From assembly GCF_003932715.1 (NCBI RefSeq), contig NZ_CP020700.1:6160501-6224500 (forward strand): a DNA stretch of 64,000 bases, read 5' to 3'. Below are positions 43,301 through 52,701 of this stretch, piece after piece. Source of the DNA: Streptomyces tsukubensis. GTDB taxonomy: Bacteria > Actinomycetota > Actinomycetes > Streptomycetales > Streptomycetaceae. The position numbers and the translations under genes were made by a program. Numbering within the stretch: position 1 is the first letter of the stretch; every line of letters starts with the position of its first letter. The notes beneath the pieces were generated by a model that was not told the DNA's origin, did no database searches, and was given only the letters and a program-made list of their open reading frames with translations.

Positions 43301-46300
43301 CCACCCTCGGCGCCGCGCCGTCCAAGGCGCAGCCGACGAAGGTCGAGGAGCTCTCGGAGTGGGCTGCGGGCGGCGGTACGTACACCACGGTCTCGCGCCA
43401 CGCCTATGACGCGCACGGGCGGGAGACGGAGGAATGGGACGCGCTCGGGAACCGGGACGAGACGGTGTACACACCGGCGACGGGCGGACCGGTGACGGAG
43501 GTGCGCACGACCAACGCGCTGGGGCACGTCAGCACGGAGGCACGGCATCCGCTGCTCGGGGTGCCGACGGTGACCACGTCGCCCGACGGCCTGCGCACCA
43601 GCCTCGCCTACGACGCCCTCGGGCGGTTCATCCGGGGCTGGTCGCCGGGACGGCCCGTCACCCAGAACCCGGACACCGAGATCTCGTACCTCGTCCGGCC
43701 CGACGGTCCCACCGCGGTGACCACGAGAACCCTCCTCGGCAGCGGGCAGTACCGCAGCTCGTACAAGCTCTACGACGGCTTCCTGCGGCTGCGTCAGACC
43801 CAGGAGCCGTCGCCCCTGGGCGGCCGGATCGTGAGCGACGTCCTGTACGACAGCCATGGCCGGGTCGCCAGGACCAACGAGCTGTACCACAACGCGGGAG
43901 CACCGGGAACGACGCTGCTGGTGGTCCCCGACACCGCTGTACCGGCCCGGACGGAGTACGTCTTCGACGGCGCGGGCCGGGAGACCGCCGAGATCGACAA
44001 GGCGTACGGCACCGAACGGTGGCGCACGACGACCACCTACGGAGGCAACTGGACCCGGGAGGACCCGCCGCAGGGCGGAACGCCCACCACGACCTGGACC
44101 GATGCCCACGACCGCCGCACCGAACTGCGGCAGCACAAGAACGCGACCGACTACGACACGACCCGCTACACCTACACCAAAGCGGGCCTCCTTGCGACGG
44201 TCACCGACCCCGCGGGCAACGTCCGGCGCCACGTCCATGACGTCCGGGGCCGGGAGATCCGCACCGAGGACCCCGACAAGGGCACGCTGACCACGGTCTA
44301 CGACGACGAGGACCGGCCGCTGTCCGTGACCGATGCCCGGGGGAAGACCGTGCGGACCGTCTACGACGCGTTGGGGCGCAGGACCGCGACGCACGAGAAC
44401 TCGGCCAGCGGACCCAAACTGACCGAGACCGTCTACGACACCCTCGCCAAGGGGAAGCAGAACGCGTCCATCCGCTACGCGGGCGGCCAGGCCTACCGCA
44501 GCGATGTCATCGGCTTCGACGGGCGCGGCCGGTCGACCGGCACCGCCGTCACGATTCCCGCGTCCGAGGGCCCGCTCGCAGGGCGTTACGAGTCCCTGTT
44601 CACCTACAACAACGTGTCCCAGCTCACCGCCACGACCGTGCCCGGAGTCGGCGGCCTGCCCGCCGAGACCCTGGTCCAGGGCTTCGACGAGCTGGGTCTG
44701 GCCGCGACCCTCACCGGTCTCGACCCGTACATCAACATGACCGGATACGACGCCGTCGGCGCTGTCGCCGAATACATCCTCGGTTCGGCGGGCCGCCAAC
44801 TGCGGCAGTCCTTCGAATACGAGAACGGCACCCGTCGGCTCCAGATCTCCCGTACCGAACAGGAGGGCCAGGCCGCGCCGACCGTCGAACGCGCCTTCAC
44901 CTACAATCCGGCGGGCAACATCACCAAACTGACCACCGCCGCACTCGGCCGGGCCACCGACACCCAGTGCTACGGAACCGACTACCTCGAACGGCTCACC
45001 GAGGCCTGGACACCGGCCGGTGACTGCACCGCCCCGCCGACCACGGCCGGGCTCGCCGGACCGGCGCCGTACTGGCACAGCTACACCTTCGGCGTGACCG
45101 GCAACCGCACCGGCGAGACCTGGCGCAGCCCGGCCGGGAACACCACCCGTACCTACAGCTATCCGGCGCCCGGAACACCCCGGCCGCACGCCCTGCAGTC
45201 GGTCACCCACACCGGACCCAGCGGCACGCGAACCGACACCTACACCTACGACGCCGACGGAAACACCACCGCCCGCAACGTCAACGGCAACAGCCAGACC
45301 CTGTCCTGGGGTGCCGAAGGACTCCTGGCCTCGGTCGCCACGAGCGGGCAGACGACCGAATTCCTCCACAACGCCGAGGGCGACCGGCTGCTGCGCCGCG
45401 AACCCGGAGCGACCACGCTCTATCTGGGTGCCACCGAGCTGAAGCTGAACACCGCGACCCAGTCGGTGACCGGTACCCGTTCCTACGCGATGCACGGTGC
45501 CACCGTCGCCGTACGCACGCCCTCGGCACTGACCTGGCTGTCCGCAGACCACCACGGCACGGGGGAGACCGCGATCGACGACACCACCGGGCAGGCGAGC
45601 CACCGGCTGCACCTCCCGTACGGCGGACCGCGCGGCACCCAGCCGGGCAGCTGGCCGGCGGAGAAGGGCTTCGTCGGCGGCACCACGGACACCTCGACCG
45701 GACTGACCCATCTGGGCGCCCGCGACTACGACCCGCTCACCGGCCGGTTCGTCTCGGTCGACCCGGTCATCGACCACAACGATCCCCAGCAGATGAACGG
45801 TTACGCCTACGGCAACAACAACCCGGTCAGCTTCACGGATCCCGACGGTCTCAAAGCGAAGAAGAAGGCGAAGAGGCCGGCCGCGAAGCACGGAAAGAGC
45901 TCCCGGGCGACGAAGCCCCAGGTGAATCAGCGGGGCAAGGGATCGGCGGTACGACCGGTCTCCACGGTGTGCCACAGCGCGGCACAGTGCAAGGCAACAG
46001 AGGAGGCCAGGGCCGGGCAGTCGAAGACGAAACCGAAGCCGAAGGCTGCCTCCTGCCGGACCGAGAGGTCGTGCAAAGACAGCCGCACCACGACGAAGCG
46101 CCCGGTCAAGGTCAGGCCCTGCTCCAGCAGTGTTGCGTGCCCGGACGGTCGTGCCCCCACGGGGAACTCCCGGTCCGCGGGGGCCAAGTCGAAGGGGGCC
46201 GAGGGCGGTGCGAGGAAGCCCGGCGACCCCCTCAAGTACGCCGACAAGGCCGCGAAGATCATGGAAGGCGCGATATCGGCGCCCGAGGCCCAACTGCACC

Positions 46301-46620
46301 ACTACAAGAAGCACCCGCCGGGCAACAGGTACGACAAGCTGGCGTACGACGATCTCAAGAAGTTCAAGACGGCGGCCCGATGGGTGCCGAAGGGCGTGGG
46401 GGCGCTGGGAGGCGTCGCCAGCTTCCTCGGCCACAAGGCGAACGGGGACAGCACCGGCAAAGCGGCCCTCAAGGCCGGTACCTCCTCCGTCGCGGGCATG
46501 GTGATCATCTCTGTCGGCTGCGCGTTCATCCCGCCCTTCGGCTGCCTCATCGGAGCCGGTGTAGCGATGATCGCCGGCGCCGCCACCGACGCGGCCATCG
46601 ACAGCGCCTGGAAGGAGTAG
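40327..46620 (+). CDS. RHS/YD-repeat protein 1, secreted, with variable C-terminus
   Basis: The protein is 2,097 residues, ATG at 40327 with GAGGGG upstream. A 63-residue n-region with 20 arginines precedes the hydrophobic signal (GVALGVLLALLASVLG), an unusually long leader. Residues about 300-900 resemble SpvB/TcaC-like sequence (SGDFSWSYPLTLPSVPGLEP, EGFDLQPGFIERQY). YD repeats follow from about 1,000 to 1,800 (YDALGRFIRGWSPG, VYDALGRRTATHENS). The conserved RHS core is LTHLGARDYDPLTGRFVSVDP and ends at FTDPDG near 1,840. After it comes a Lys-rich linker with three C-x5-C units and a glycine-rich hydrophobic C-terminal end. RHS shells encapsulate a C-terminal effector; no immunity gene follows. 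It is a tandem paralogue of RHS2. Confidence 0.93.
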   Translation: MRLPRRKPPGRRPRTRTLRDRIPRVRTVRIRSFNARTARSGGPFGCGRRHPLRRLIGAVPTRFGVALGVLLALLASVLGVPAAAVEAPVDERRKPTWSKSRPVTSVKGRELPARARPADPAEQRTVKTVPRPARPRAAGADITLAPGSRSAAAVPGTPLKVRADGAGGPRQLRVDVLDPAVADRAGVDGLLFRIVRTDGGRTTAPVTVDVDYSGFRTAYGGDYASRLRLVQLPACAATTPKQPACGRTTTLTSRNDLKGSTLSGAVTALAAPDRTAWSRHPGSLRPAAALYAVTSAPNGATGSFKPSSLAPSALWQVGLQSGDFSWSYPLTLPSVPGLEPDLALGYASGSVDGRTASTNNQPSWAGEGFDLQPGFIERQYTSCSGDTAGGNNTTATGDLCYASPNATVALPGVAGELVWDATKQIWRAEEDDGWRVEQLFGAANGDNDGEHWRMTSPDGTQYYFGRATAAKSAWTVPVYGNHSGEPCNAASYATSWCRQAYRWMLDHVVSRNGDIMTYTYDTETNHYGRDNTPAAATPYVRGGHLVRIDYGLREGQTEPEARVLFTTADRCLPGSACRRSVPSEWPDVPWDQQCDGGSCAGQTTPAFFGSKRLDKITAQVRDGGVWQDVTSWKLHHTYPATGDGTSPGLWLASVTRTGHAGTAVSEPPVDFDGVRLPNRLTVADGLSVMNKWRVQAVTGETGGRTAVSYGQAACNPAALPAADSNGRTCFPAYWVPPGGTQPQLDWFHKYLVNEVREIDLVGGAPEEVTSYEYVGAAAWRHDEAELVPAELKTWGQWRGYQGVKVRTGAVGSVRTLTEHRFYRGMHGDKNADGTTKNVVVAGKPDKPTLRGFAHEEITYNGDGGPEIERTVSEPVEIGPTAERSRPTGTLSAYTTEVKQTYTRTALAGGGSRETRETHEYDQYGVNHRTYDQGDLAVPGDDTCTDVGYTPNLTDWIIGAPHRVATVGLPCGTAAQSADDVISDVRTYYDGSTTLGAAPSKAQPTKVEELSEWAAGGGTYTTVSRHAYDAHGRETEEWDALGNRDETVYTPATGGPVTEVRTTNALGHVSTEARHPLLGVPTVTTSPDGLRTSLAYDALGRFIRGWSPGRPVTQNPDTEISYLVRPDGPTAVTTRTLLGSGQYRSSYKLYDGFLRLRQTQEPSPLGGRIVSDVLYDSHGRVARTNELYHNAGAPGTTLLVVPDTAVPARTEYVFDGAGRETAEIDKAYGTERWRTTTTYGGNWTREDPPQGGTPTTTWTDAHDRRTELRQHKNATDYDTTRYTYTKAGLLATVTDPAGNVRRHVHDVRGREIRTEDPDKGTLTTVYDDEDRPLSVTDARGKTVRTVYDALGRRTATHENSASGPKLTETVYDTLAKGKQNASIRYAGGQAYRSDVIGFDGRGRSTGTAVTIPASEGPLAGRYESLFTYNNVSQLTATTVPGVGGLPAETLVQGFDELGLAATLTGLDPYINMTGYDAVGAVAEYILGSAGRQLRQSFEYENGTRRLQISRTEQEGQAAPTVERAFTYNPAGNITKLTTAALGRATDTQCYGTDYLERLTEAWTPAGDCTAPPTTAGLAGPAPYWHSYTFGVTGNRTGETWRSPAGNTTRTYSYPAPGTPRPHALQSVTHTGPSGTRTDTYTYDADGNTTARNVNGNSQTLSWGAEGLLASVATSGQTTEFLHNAEGDRLLRREPGATTLYLGATELKLNTATQSVTGTRSYAMHGATVAVRTPSALTWLSADHHGTGETAIDDTTGQASHRLHLPYGGPRGTQPGSWPAEKGFVGGTTDTSTGLTHLGARDYDPLTGRFVSVDPVIDHNDPQQMNGYAYGNNNPVSFTDPDGLKAKKKAKRPAAKHGKSSRATKPQVNQRGKGSAVRPVSTVCHSAAQCKATEEARAGQSKTKPKPKAASCRTERSCKDSRTTTKRPVKVRPCSSSVACPDGRAPTGNSRSAGAKSKGAEGGARKPGDPLKYADKAAKIMEGAISAPEAQLHHYKKHPPGNRYDKLAYDDLKKFKTAARWVPKGVGALGGVASFLGHKANGDSTGKAALKAGTSSVAGMVIISVGCAFIPPFGCLIGAGVAMIAGAATDAAIDSAWKE

Positions 46621-46627
46621 CCCACCC

Positions 46628-46673
46628 GGTGTTCGGGATCGTTCGGACCCGTCTTCGAACCTCCCCGAACACC
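46628..46673 (+). terminator. Stem-loop between RHS1 and RHS2
   Basis: GGTGTTCGGG (46628-46637) pairs with CCCGAACACC (46664-46673); inside, GTTCG and CGAAC form a second stem (46641-46645 with 46656-46660). It could attenuate transcription between the two genes or stabilise one end of a processed mRNA. Its left arm is the element shared with the RHS1 upstream region. Confidence 0.5.
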
Positions 46674-46749
46674 CCCTCGCCCCGCGAGGCTGACCGAGGG
46701 CCCGGCATCCGCCGTGGTCCTCGGTCGCCGTGTGTGGGGGAGGACCCGC

Positions 46750-49700
46750 ATGCTCCAACTGCTCGCGCTGATGAGACGGCGGCGCGGAACGCTCTTCGCC
46801 GTCGTCGTCGCCGTCGTTCTCTCCCTGATGGCGACCGTGCCCGCGGGCGCGGTCGAGCCGCCCGAGTCCGGACGCGGGAAGGCGTCCTGGTCCGAGCCCC
46901 CACGGGAAAGGTCCGTCCCCGGCAAGGCCGCGAAGAAGGTGCCGCCGCCGCGGCTCGCCGTCACCGCGCAGGCGGTCGCCGCCCCGCCGAAGCCGGTGTG
47001 GCCCGTGCCGGGGACGGACACCCCCGCCGTCAAGGCGGCGGGAGCGCCGGGGACGGTCGAGCTGCTGGACCGGGCCGCGGCGCAGCGGGCCGGGGTCAAC
47101 GGGGTCGTGTTCCGGGTGACGAAAACCGGCGGGCCCGTCACCGTCGACCTCGACTACTCCGGTTTCCGGCACGCCTTCGGCGGTGACTACGCCGCCCGGC
47201 TCCGGGTGATCGACCTGAAGACCCGCAAGGCCGTCCCGGCGAAGAACGACGTCGCCAACGGCAGGATCCGGGTCGCCGTCGACCCGCCGCGGGCGAGGAC
47301 CGCGGCCCGCGGCGTCCCCGAGACCGGGTCCTACGCCCTGACGTCCGCCGCCTCCGGCTCGGCGGGCAGCTTCTCCCCGACCTCACTGGCGCCCTCCGCG
47401 ACCTGGGCGGTCGGCATCCAGTCCGGTGACTTCTCCTGGAACTATCCGATCGCGGTGCCGCCCGTCCCGGGCATCGCCCCTTCCGTCGCGCTGTCGTACA
47501 GCACCGGTGCCGTCGACGGCCGCGTCGCCGCCACCAACAACCAGTCCTCGTGGATCGGTGAGGGCTTCGGCTACGAGCCCGGCTTCATCGAGCGGACCTA
47601 CAAGCCCTGCTCGGAGGACGGCCAACCCGGCAAGGGCGACCTCTGCTGGGACCGGCACGCGGCCCACATCGCCCTGCCGGGGCTGACCGGCGAACTCGTC
47701 CGGGACGCCGCCGGAAGCGGCTGGCGGGTCGCCGACGACGAAGGCTGGCGGGTGGAGCTCCTCACCGGCGCCGCCAACGGCGACAACGACGGCGAACACT
47801 GGGTGGTGACCGGCCCCGACGGGACCCGGTACACCTTCGGCAGCACCGAGACCGCGAAGTCCGCCTGGACCGTGCCGGTGTTCGGCAACGACACGGGCGA
47901 GCCCTGCAACGGGCCCTCGTTCGCGACCTCCTGGTGCCGCCAGGCGTACCGCTGGACCCTGGAGACCGTCACCGGCGTCCACGGCGACCAGATCTCCTAC
48001 TTCTACGAGACCGAGACCAACCACTACGGCCGGAACGCCACCCCGAGCGCCGCCACGGAGTACGTCCGCGGCGGACGCCTGGCGAGGATCGAATACGGCG
48101 GCCGGGCCGACGGCACCGTCCAGCCCACCGCCCAGGTGCTGTTCACCGCCGCGCCCCGCTGCATCCCCGGCACCCTCTGCGATCCGTCCGCCCCCGCGAG
48201 CTGGCCCGACACCCCCTGGGACCTGAGCTGCTCCGGCGGCTCCTGCCCGGCGGCCGGGCCCACCTTCTGGGGCACCCAGCGGCTCGCGAAGATCACCACC
48301 CGGGTGCGCGGCGCCACCGGGTTCACCGATGTCGACTCCTGGACCCTGGACCACGTCTTCCCCGCCACCGGCGACGGCACCAGCTCCACGCTCTGGCTGA
48401 ACTCCGTCCGGCGCACCGGGCACGCCGGCGGCTCCACCGCCGCACTGCCGCCGGTGCGGTTCGACGGCATCCGGATGGCGAACCGGCTGGACGCCGGCGA
48501 CGGGAGCCCGCCGATGAACAAGTGGCGGATCCGGGACGTCCACAACGAGACCGGCGGAGTGACCCGGGTCTCCTACGCCGTCGACCTGTGCAACGCGACC
48601 GCGCTGCCCCGCCAGGACCTCAACCCCAAACGGTGCTTCCCCAGCAACTGGCTGCCCGCGGCGAGCGGCGCGCCCCTGCTGCACTGGTTCACCAAATACG
48701 TCGTCACCCAGGTCGACGAGATCGACCTGGTCGGCGGCGCGCCCGCCAGGACCACCCACTACGAGTACACCGAGGACGATCCGGCCTGGCGGCACGACAG
48801 CGCCGAACTGGTCCCCGCCCGCTTCAAGACCTGGGGCTCCTGGCGCGGCTTCCAGCGCGTCAAGGTCCGCACCGGTGAGCCGGGCGGCGCCCGGACCCTG
48901 ACCGAGCACGTCTTCTCCCGCGGCATGCACGGCGACCCGCTCGTCGACGGCACCCGCCGGACGGTGAAGTTCACCGTGATGGGCAGGGAGTACGAGGACA
49001 AACCGGGGCTCGCCGGATTCGCCCGCGAGACCATCACCCGCGACCCGGTGTCCGGTGCGGAGATCACCGCCGAATTCCACGAGCCCTGGCTGTCGGACCC
49101 GACCGCGGTACGCCCGCGGGAGAGCGGACCGCTGGAGGCCCGCATCCTCAAGGTGAACACCGTGCAGACCCGGACCGCCCTGCCCGGCGGCACCACGCGG
49201 ACCGTCGAGACCCGCACCGAGTACGACGGCTACGGCAGCCCGGTGAAGGTCCACGACAAGGGCGACACCGCGGTGCCCGGTGACGACGTCTGCACCACCA
49301 CCACCTATGTCCGCAACACCACGGCCTGGGTCCTCGACCGGCCGAGCCGGGTGGTGACCGCGGCCGCCGCCTGCCCGGCGACCGGCGGCCAGGACCCCGT
49401 ACCGGCCGATGTGCTGACCGACGAGCGCACCTACTACGACGGCGCCACCGCCTTCGGCACCCCGCCCGTCAAGGGCGATGCGACCAAGGTCGAGGAACTC
49501 GCCTCCTGGAACGGCACCCAGCCGGTCTACGCGGTCAAGGAGCGCGCCGAGCACGACCGGCACGGCCGGATCACCGGGGCCTGGGACGCCCTCGATGCCA
49601 AGACCACCACCGCCTACGAACCGGCCGTCGGCGGGCCCCTCGCCAGGACCACGGTGACCAATCCGCTCGGCCATGCCACCGTCTCCGAGACCGAGCCCGC

Positions 49701-52686
49701 CCGCGGGCTCGTCACCGCGGACACCGACCCCGACAACCGCCGCAGCACCCGCACCTACGACGCCCTCGGCCGGTTCACCGCGGGCTGGCAGCCGGGCCGC
49801 CCCGCCACCTCCCCGCCGTCCGTGCGCTACGAGTACACGACCGCACCCGGCGCGCCCACCACCGTCACCACCCGCAAACTCCTGGGCGGCGGCGACTACA
49901 TCGTCGGCCACACCCTCTACGACGGCCTGCTGCGGCAGCGCCAGACACAGGAACCGTCCCCGAACGGCGGCCGGACCGTCACCGACACCACCTACGACGC
50001 GGCCGGACGGATCACCGCCACCAACAGCGCCTACCACAACACCGGTGTGCCCTCGACGACGCTCCTGCTGACGGCGGCGGCGACCGTGCCCTCCCGGACG
50101 CAGTACACCTACGACGGCGCCGGACGCACCACGGCGGAGATCCTGCACTCCTTCGGCGCCGAACGGCACCGGACGACCTGGGCCTACCAGGGCGACCGGG
50201 TCCACGAGGACCCGCCCGCGGGCGGCACCCCGACCACCCGGATCACCGATGTCCGCGGACGGCTGCTGGAGCTGCGCCAGTACACCGGCGACGCCCCGGC
50301 GGGCGCCCACCTCACCACCGCCTACGGCTACACCAAGGCCGGGAAGCGGGCCTCGGTGACCGACCCTGCGGGCAACACCTGGCAGTTCACCTACGACGTC
50401 AGGGGCCGTCAGATCACGGCCGCGGACCCCGACAAGGGCACCGCGACCATGACGTACGACAACAAGGGCCGGCTGACGAGCGTCACCGACGCCCGCGGCA
50501 CCACCCTGGCCCACTCCTACGACGCCCTCGACCGGCGCACCGGCCTCTTCCAGGGTTCGACGGCCGGTACGAAGCTCGCCGAGTGGACCTTCGACACCGC
50601 GCCCCGCGGCACCGGCCGCCAGGCGGCCGCGATCCGCTGGTCCGGCGGCGCGGCCTACCGCAGCGAGGTCACCGGCTACAACGACGTCGGCCTGCCGACG
50701 GGAACCGCCGTCACCGTCCCCGCGAACGAGGGCGCGCTCGCCGGACGGTACGAGACCACCGCCGGATACAACCAGGCCGGTCAGCTGTCGAGCCGTACCC
50801 TGCCCGCCGCGGGCGGACTGCCCGCCGAAACCCTGCTGACCGGCTACACCCCGACCGGACTGACCGACACCGTCTACTCCGACGCCGCGGCCTATGTCAC
50901 CGGCACCACCTACCACGACACCGGCCGGGTACGGGAACGCTATCTCGGCGGCCGGGTGCTGCGGACGTACGCGTACGATCCGGCGACCCGGCTCGTCAAC
51001 GGGCTCAGGACCGAACTGGACACCGGTGCCACCGCGATGGACACCACCCTCACCCACGACGCGGCGGGCAACATCACCGCCACCGCCGACGCGGCCTCCG
51101 GGGACCGGCAGTGCTTCCGCCAGGACTCCCTCGGACGGCTCACGGAGGCCTGGACGAGCACCGCGGCCTGCGCCGCGGGACCGAGCACCGCAGTGCTCGG
51201 CGGGCCCGCCCCGTACTGGCACGTCTACGGCTACGACACCGCGGGCAACCGCACCCGGGAAACCCACCGGACCGCGGCGGGCGACACCGTCCGCGACTAC
51301 ACCTACCCGGCGGCCGGGACCGCGGGCGCCCACCGGCTCCGGTCGGTGACCGGCGGCGGCACCACCGGCCCGTACGGCTACGACGCCGCGGGCAACACCA
51401 CCAGCCGGCCCGGGCAGACCCTGACCTGGAACCCGGAGGGACGCCTCGCCCAGGTCGCCGCGGGCACGGTGACCACCGGCTTCGAGTACGACGCCGACGG
51501 AAACCGGCTGCTCCGCCGCGACCCGGGCAGCACCACGCTCTACCTCGGCGACACCGAGCTGAAGCTCACCACGGCCACCGGCGCCGTCACCGGCACCCGC
51601 TACTACACGGTCGACGGCGACGACGTCGCGGTACGCACCCCGGCCGGCCTCTCCTGGCTGACGGAGGACCACGCCGGCACCGCCGACGCCTCCATCGACG
51701 CCACCGACCTCACCACCACCGTCCGGCGCCATCTGCCCTACGGCGGACCGCGCGGCACCCAGGCCCCCAACTGGCCCGGCGAGCGGGGCTTCGTCGGCGG
51801 TACCAAGGACGCCACGACCGGGCTGACCCATCTGGGGGCGCGCGAGTACGACCCGGAGACCGGGGCGTTCCTTTCGGCCGACCCGATCCTCAACGCCGAG
51901 GACCCGCAGCAGCTCCACGGCTACGCCTACGCGGGCAACTCCCCGGTCAGCAAGTCCGACCCGACCGGTCTGACCGCCCAGCCGGTGACCGGTGCCGCCG
52001 GGACCGAGACCCCCTGGGACAGCTCGGTCACCGGATTCCGCACCGGCGGCGACCGCGGATTCGGCAGCCTGTACGCCACCCACGGCGCCGCGGCGGCCTC
52101 CGGCGCGGAGAGCGGCGGCGACGCGGACCGCGCGGACGCCGTGCTGTCCTTCGCGGACGACATCGAGAGCGGCCGCGGCGGCTGGGACCCGAAGGTGCCC
52201 AACGGATACACCAACCCGCCGGGCAGCCAGGCCCCGGGGACGGCACCGGGCACGCCGCCGGACGGCGGCCGGGGCACCGGCTCCTCCCTCGACGGTATCC
52301 GCGGCGGCGGGGCCGGGGTGCTGCCCGCCAACCCGGGCGGGCTCTACGAAGCGGGCGACCCCGACGACTTCTTCCCCTACGGCTACGCCCACGACCTGGC
52401 GGTCTACGAGCCGCCGAAGAAGACGCCCACCTGTTCCAAGGGCAAGGGCAAGAAGGGCTGCGGCGGCGGGACCACCAAGACGGGCGTCACGCGCCCGGTC
52501 AAGGAACCCACGGTCAAGCAGCTGCTCGGTGCCATCGCCGCCATGTTCGACCAGGTGATCAGGATCCTCAAGGGCGACAAGAAGGGACGGAACGAAGGCA
52601 AGGGCGACCGGACGAGGAAGCCCGACAACAGCAAGAAGTCCACCGGCGGCAAGAAGGCTGGCAGCGGCAAGAACAAGAAGAAGTAG
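46750..52686 (+). CDS. RHS/YD-repeat protein 2, secreted, with Lys-rich tail
   Basis: The protein is 1,978 residues, ATG at 46750 with GGGGGAGGA upstream. A conventional signal peptide (MRRRRGTLFAVVVAVVLSLM, cleavage near AGA-VEP) is followed by the same architecture as RHS1: SpvB-like part (SGDFSWNYPIAVPPVPGIAP, EGFGYEPGFIERTYK), YD repeats and the core GLTHLGAREYDPETGAFLSADP ending in SDPTG near residue 1,742. The C-terminal 236 residues contain no domain I recognise. They include Gly/Pro-rich sequence, a YGYAHDLAVYEPPKK segment, a CSKGKGKKGC motif and a Lys-rich end. The next gene begins 15 bp downstream, so translation is probably coupled. A toxin role is unproven. Confidence 0.93.
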   Translation: MLQLLALMRRRRGTLFAVVVAVVLSLMATVPAGAVEPPESGRGKASWSEPPRERSVPGKAAKKVPPPRLAVTAQAVAAPPKPVWPVPGTDTPAVKAAGAPGTVELLDRAAAQRAGVNGVVFRVTKTGGPVTVDLDYSGFRHAFGGDYAARLRVIDLKTRKAVPAKNDVANGRIRVAVDPPRARTAARGVPETGSYALTSAASGSAGSFSPTSLAPSATWAVGIQSGDFSWNYPIAVPPVPGIAPSVALSYSTGAVDGRVAATNNQSSWIGEGFGYEPGFIERTYKPCSEDGQPGKGDLCWDRHAAHIALPGLTGELVRDAAGSGWRVADDEGWRVELLTGAANGDNDGEHWVVTGPDGTRYTFGSTETAKSAWTVPVFGNDTGEPCNGPSFATSWCRQAYRWTLETVTGVHGDQISYFYETETNHYGRNATPSAATEYVRGGRLARIEYGGRADGTVQPTAQVLFTAAPRCIPGTLCDPSAPASWPDTPWDLSCSGGSCPAAGPTFWGTQRLAKITTRVRGATGFTDVDSWTLDHVFPATGDGTSSTLWLNSVRRTGHAGGSTAALPPVRFDGIRMANRLDAGDGSPPMNKWRIRDVHNETGGVTRVSYAVDLCNATALPRQDLNPKRCFPSNWLPAASGAPLLHWFTKYVVTQVDEIDLVGGAPARTTHYEYTEDDPAWRHDSAELVPARFKTWGSWRGFQRVKVRTGEPGGARTLTEHVFSRGMHGDPLVDGTRRTVKFTVMGREYEDKPGLAGFARETITRDPVSGAEITAEFHEPWLSDPTAVRPRESGPLEARILKVNTVQTRTALPGGTTRTVETRTEYDGYGSPVKVHDKGDTAVPGDDVCTTTTYVRNTTAWVLDRPSRVVTAAAACPATGGQDPVPADVLTDERTYYDGATAFGTPPVKGDATKVEELASWNGTQPVYAVKERAEHDRHGRITGAWDALDAKTTTAYEPAVGGPLARTTVTNPLGHATVSETEPARGLVTADTDPDNRRSTRTYDALGRFTAGWQPGRPATSPPSVRYEYTTAPGAPTTVTTRKLLGGGDYIVGHTLYDGLLRQRQTQEPSPNGGRTVTDTTYDAAGRITATNSAYHNTGVPSTTLLLTAAATVPSRTQYTYDGAGRTTAEILHSFGAERHRTTWAYQGDRVHEDPPAGGTPTTRITDVRGRLLELRQYTGDAPAGAHLTTAYGYTKAGKRASVTDPAGNTWQFTYDVRGRQITAADPDKGTATMTYDNKGRLTSVTDARGTTLAHSYDALDRRTGLFQGSTAGTKLAEWTFDTAPRGTGRQAAAIRWSGGAAYRSEVTGYNDVGLPTGTAVTVPANEGALAGRYETTAGYNQAGQLSSRTLPAAGGLPAETLLTGYTPTGLTDTVYSDAAAYVTGTTYHDTGRVRERYLGGRVLRTYAYDPATRLVNGLRTELDTGATAMDTTLTHDAAGNITATADAASGDRQCFRQDSLGRLTEAWTSTAACAAGPSTAVLGGPAPYWHVYGYDTAGNRTRETHRTAAGDTVRDYTYPAAGTAGAHRLRSVTGGGTTGPYGYDAAGNTTSRPGQTLTWNPEGRLAQVAAGTVTTGFEYDADGNRLLRRDPGSTTLYLGDTELKLTTATGAVTGTRYYTVDGDDVAVRTPAGLSWLTEDHAGTADASIDATDLTTTVRRHLPYGGPRGTQAPNWPGERGFVGGTKDATTGLTHLGAREYDPETGAFLSADPILNAEDPQQLHGYAYAGNSPVSKSDPTGLTAQPVTGAAGTETPWDSSVTGFRTGGDRGFGSLYATHGAAAASGAESGGDADRADAVLSFADDIESGRGGWDPKVPNGYTNPPGSQAPGTAPGTPPDGGRGTGSSLDGIRGGGAGVLPANPGGLYEAGDPDDFFPYGYAHDLAVYEPPKKTPTCSKGKGKKGCGGGTTKTGVTRPVKEPTVKQLLGAIAAMFDQVIRILKGDKKGRNEGKGDRTRKPDNSKKSTGGKKAGSGKNKKK

Positions 52687-52701
52687 GGGGAGGCGGCCGG
52701 G

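Noticed and set aside
46230..46620. Calling the RHS1 C-terminus a pore-forming toxin
   Set aside because: The hydrophobic segment is suggestive only; no known toxin family could be recognised and no immunity gene is present.
41005..52392. Very long minus-strand frames (over 1,600 and 2,000 codons) opposite the RHS genes
   Set aside because: They are antisense shadows of the YD-repeat genes; their codon bias is the reverse of a real gene.
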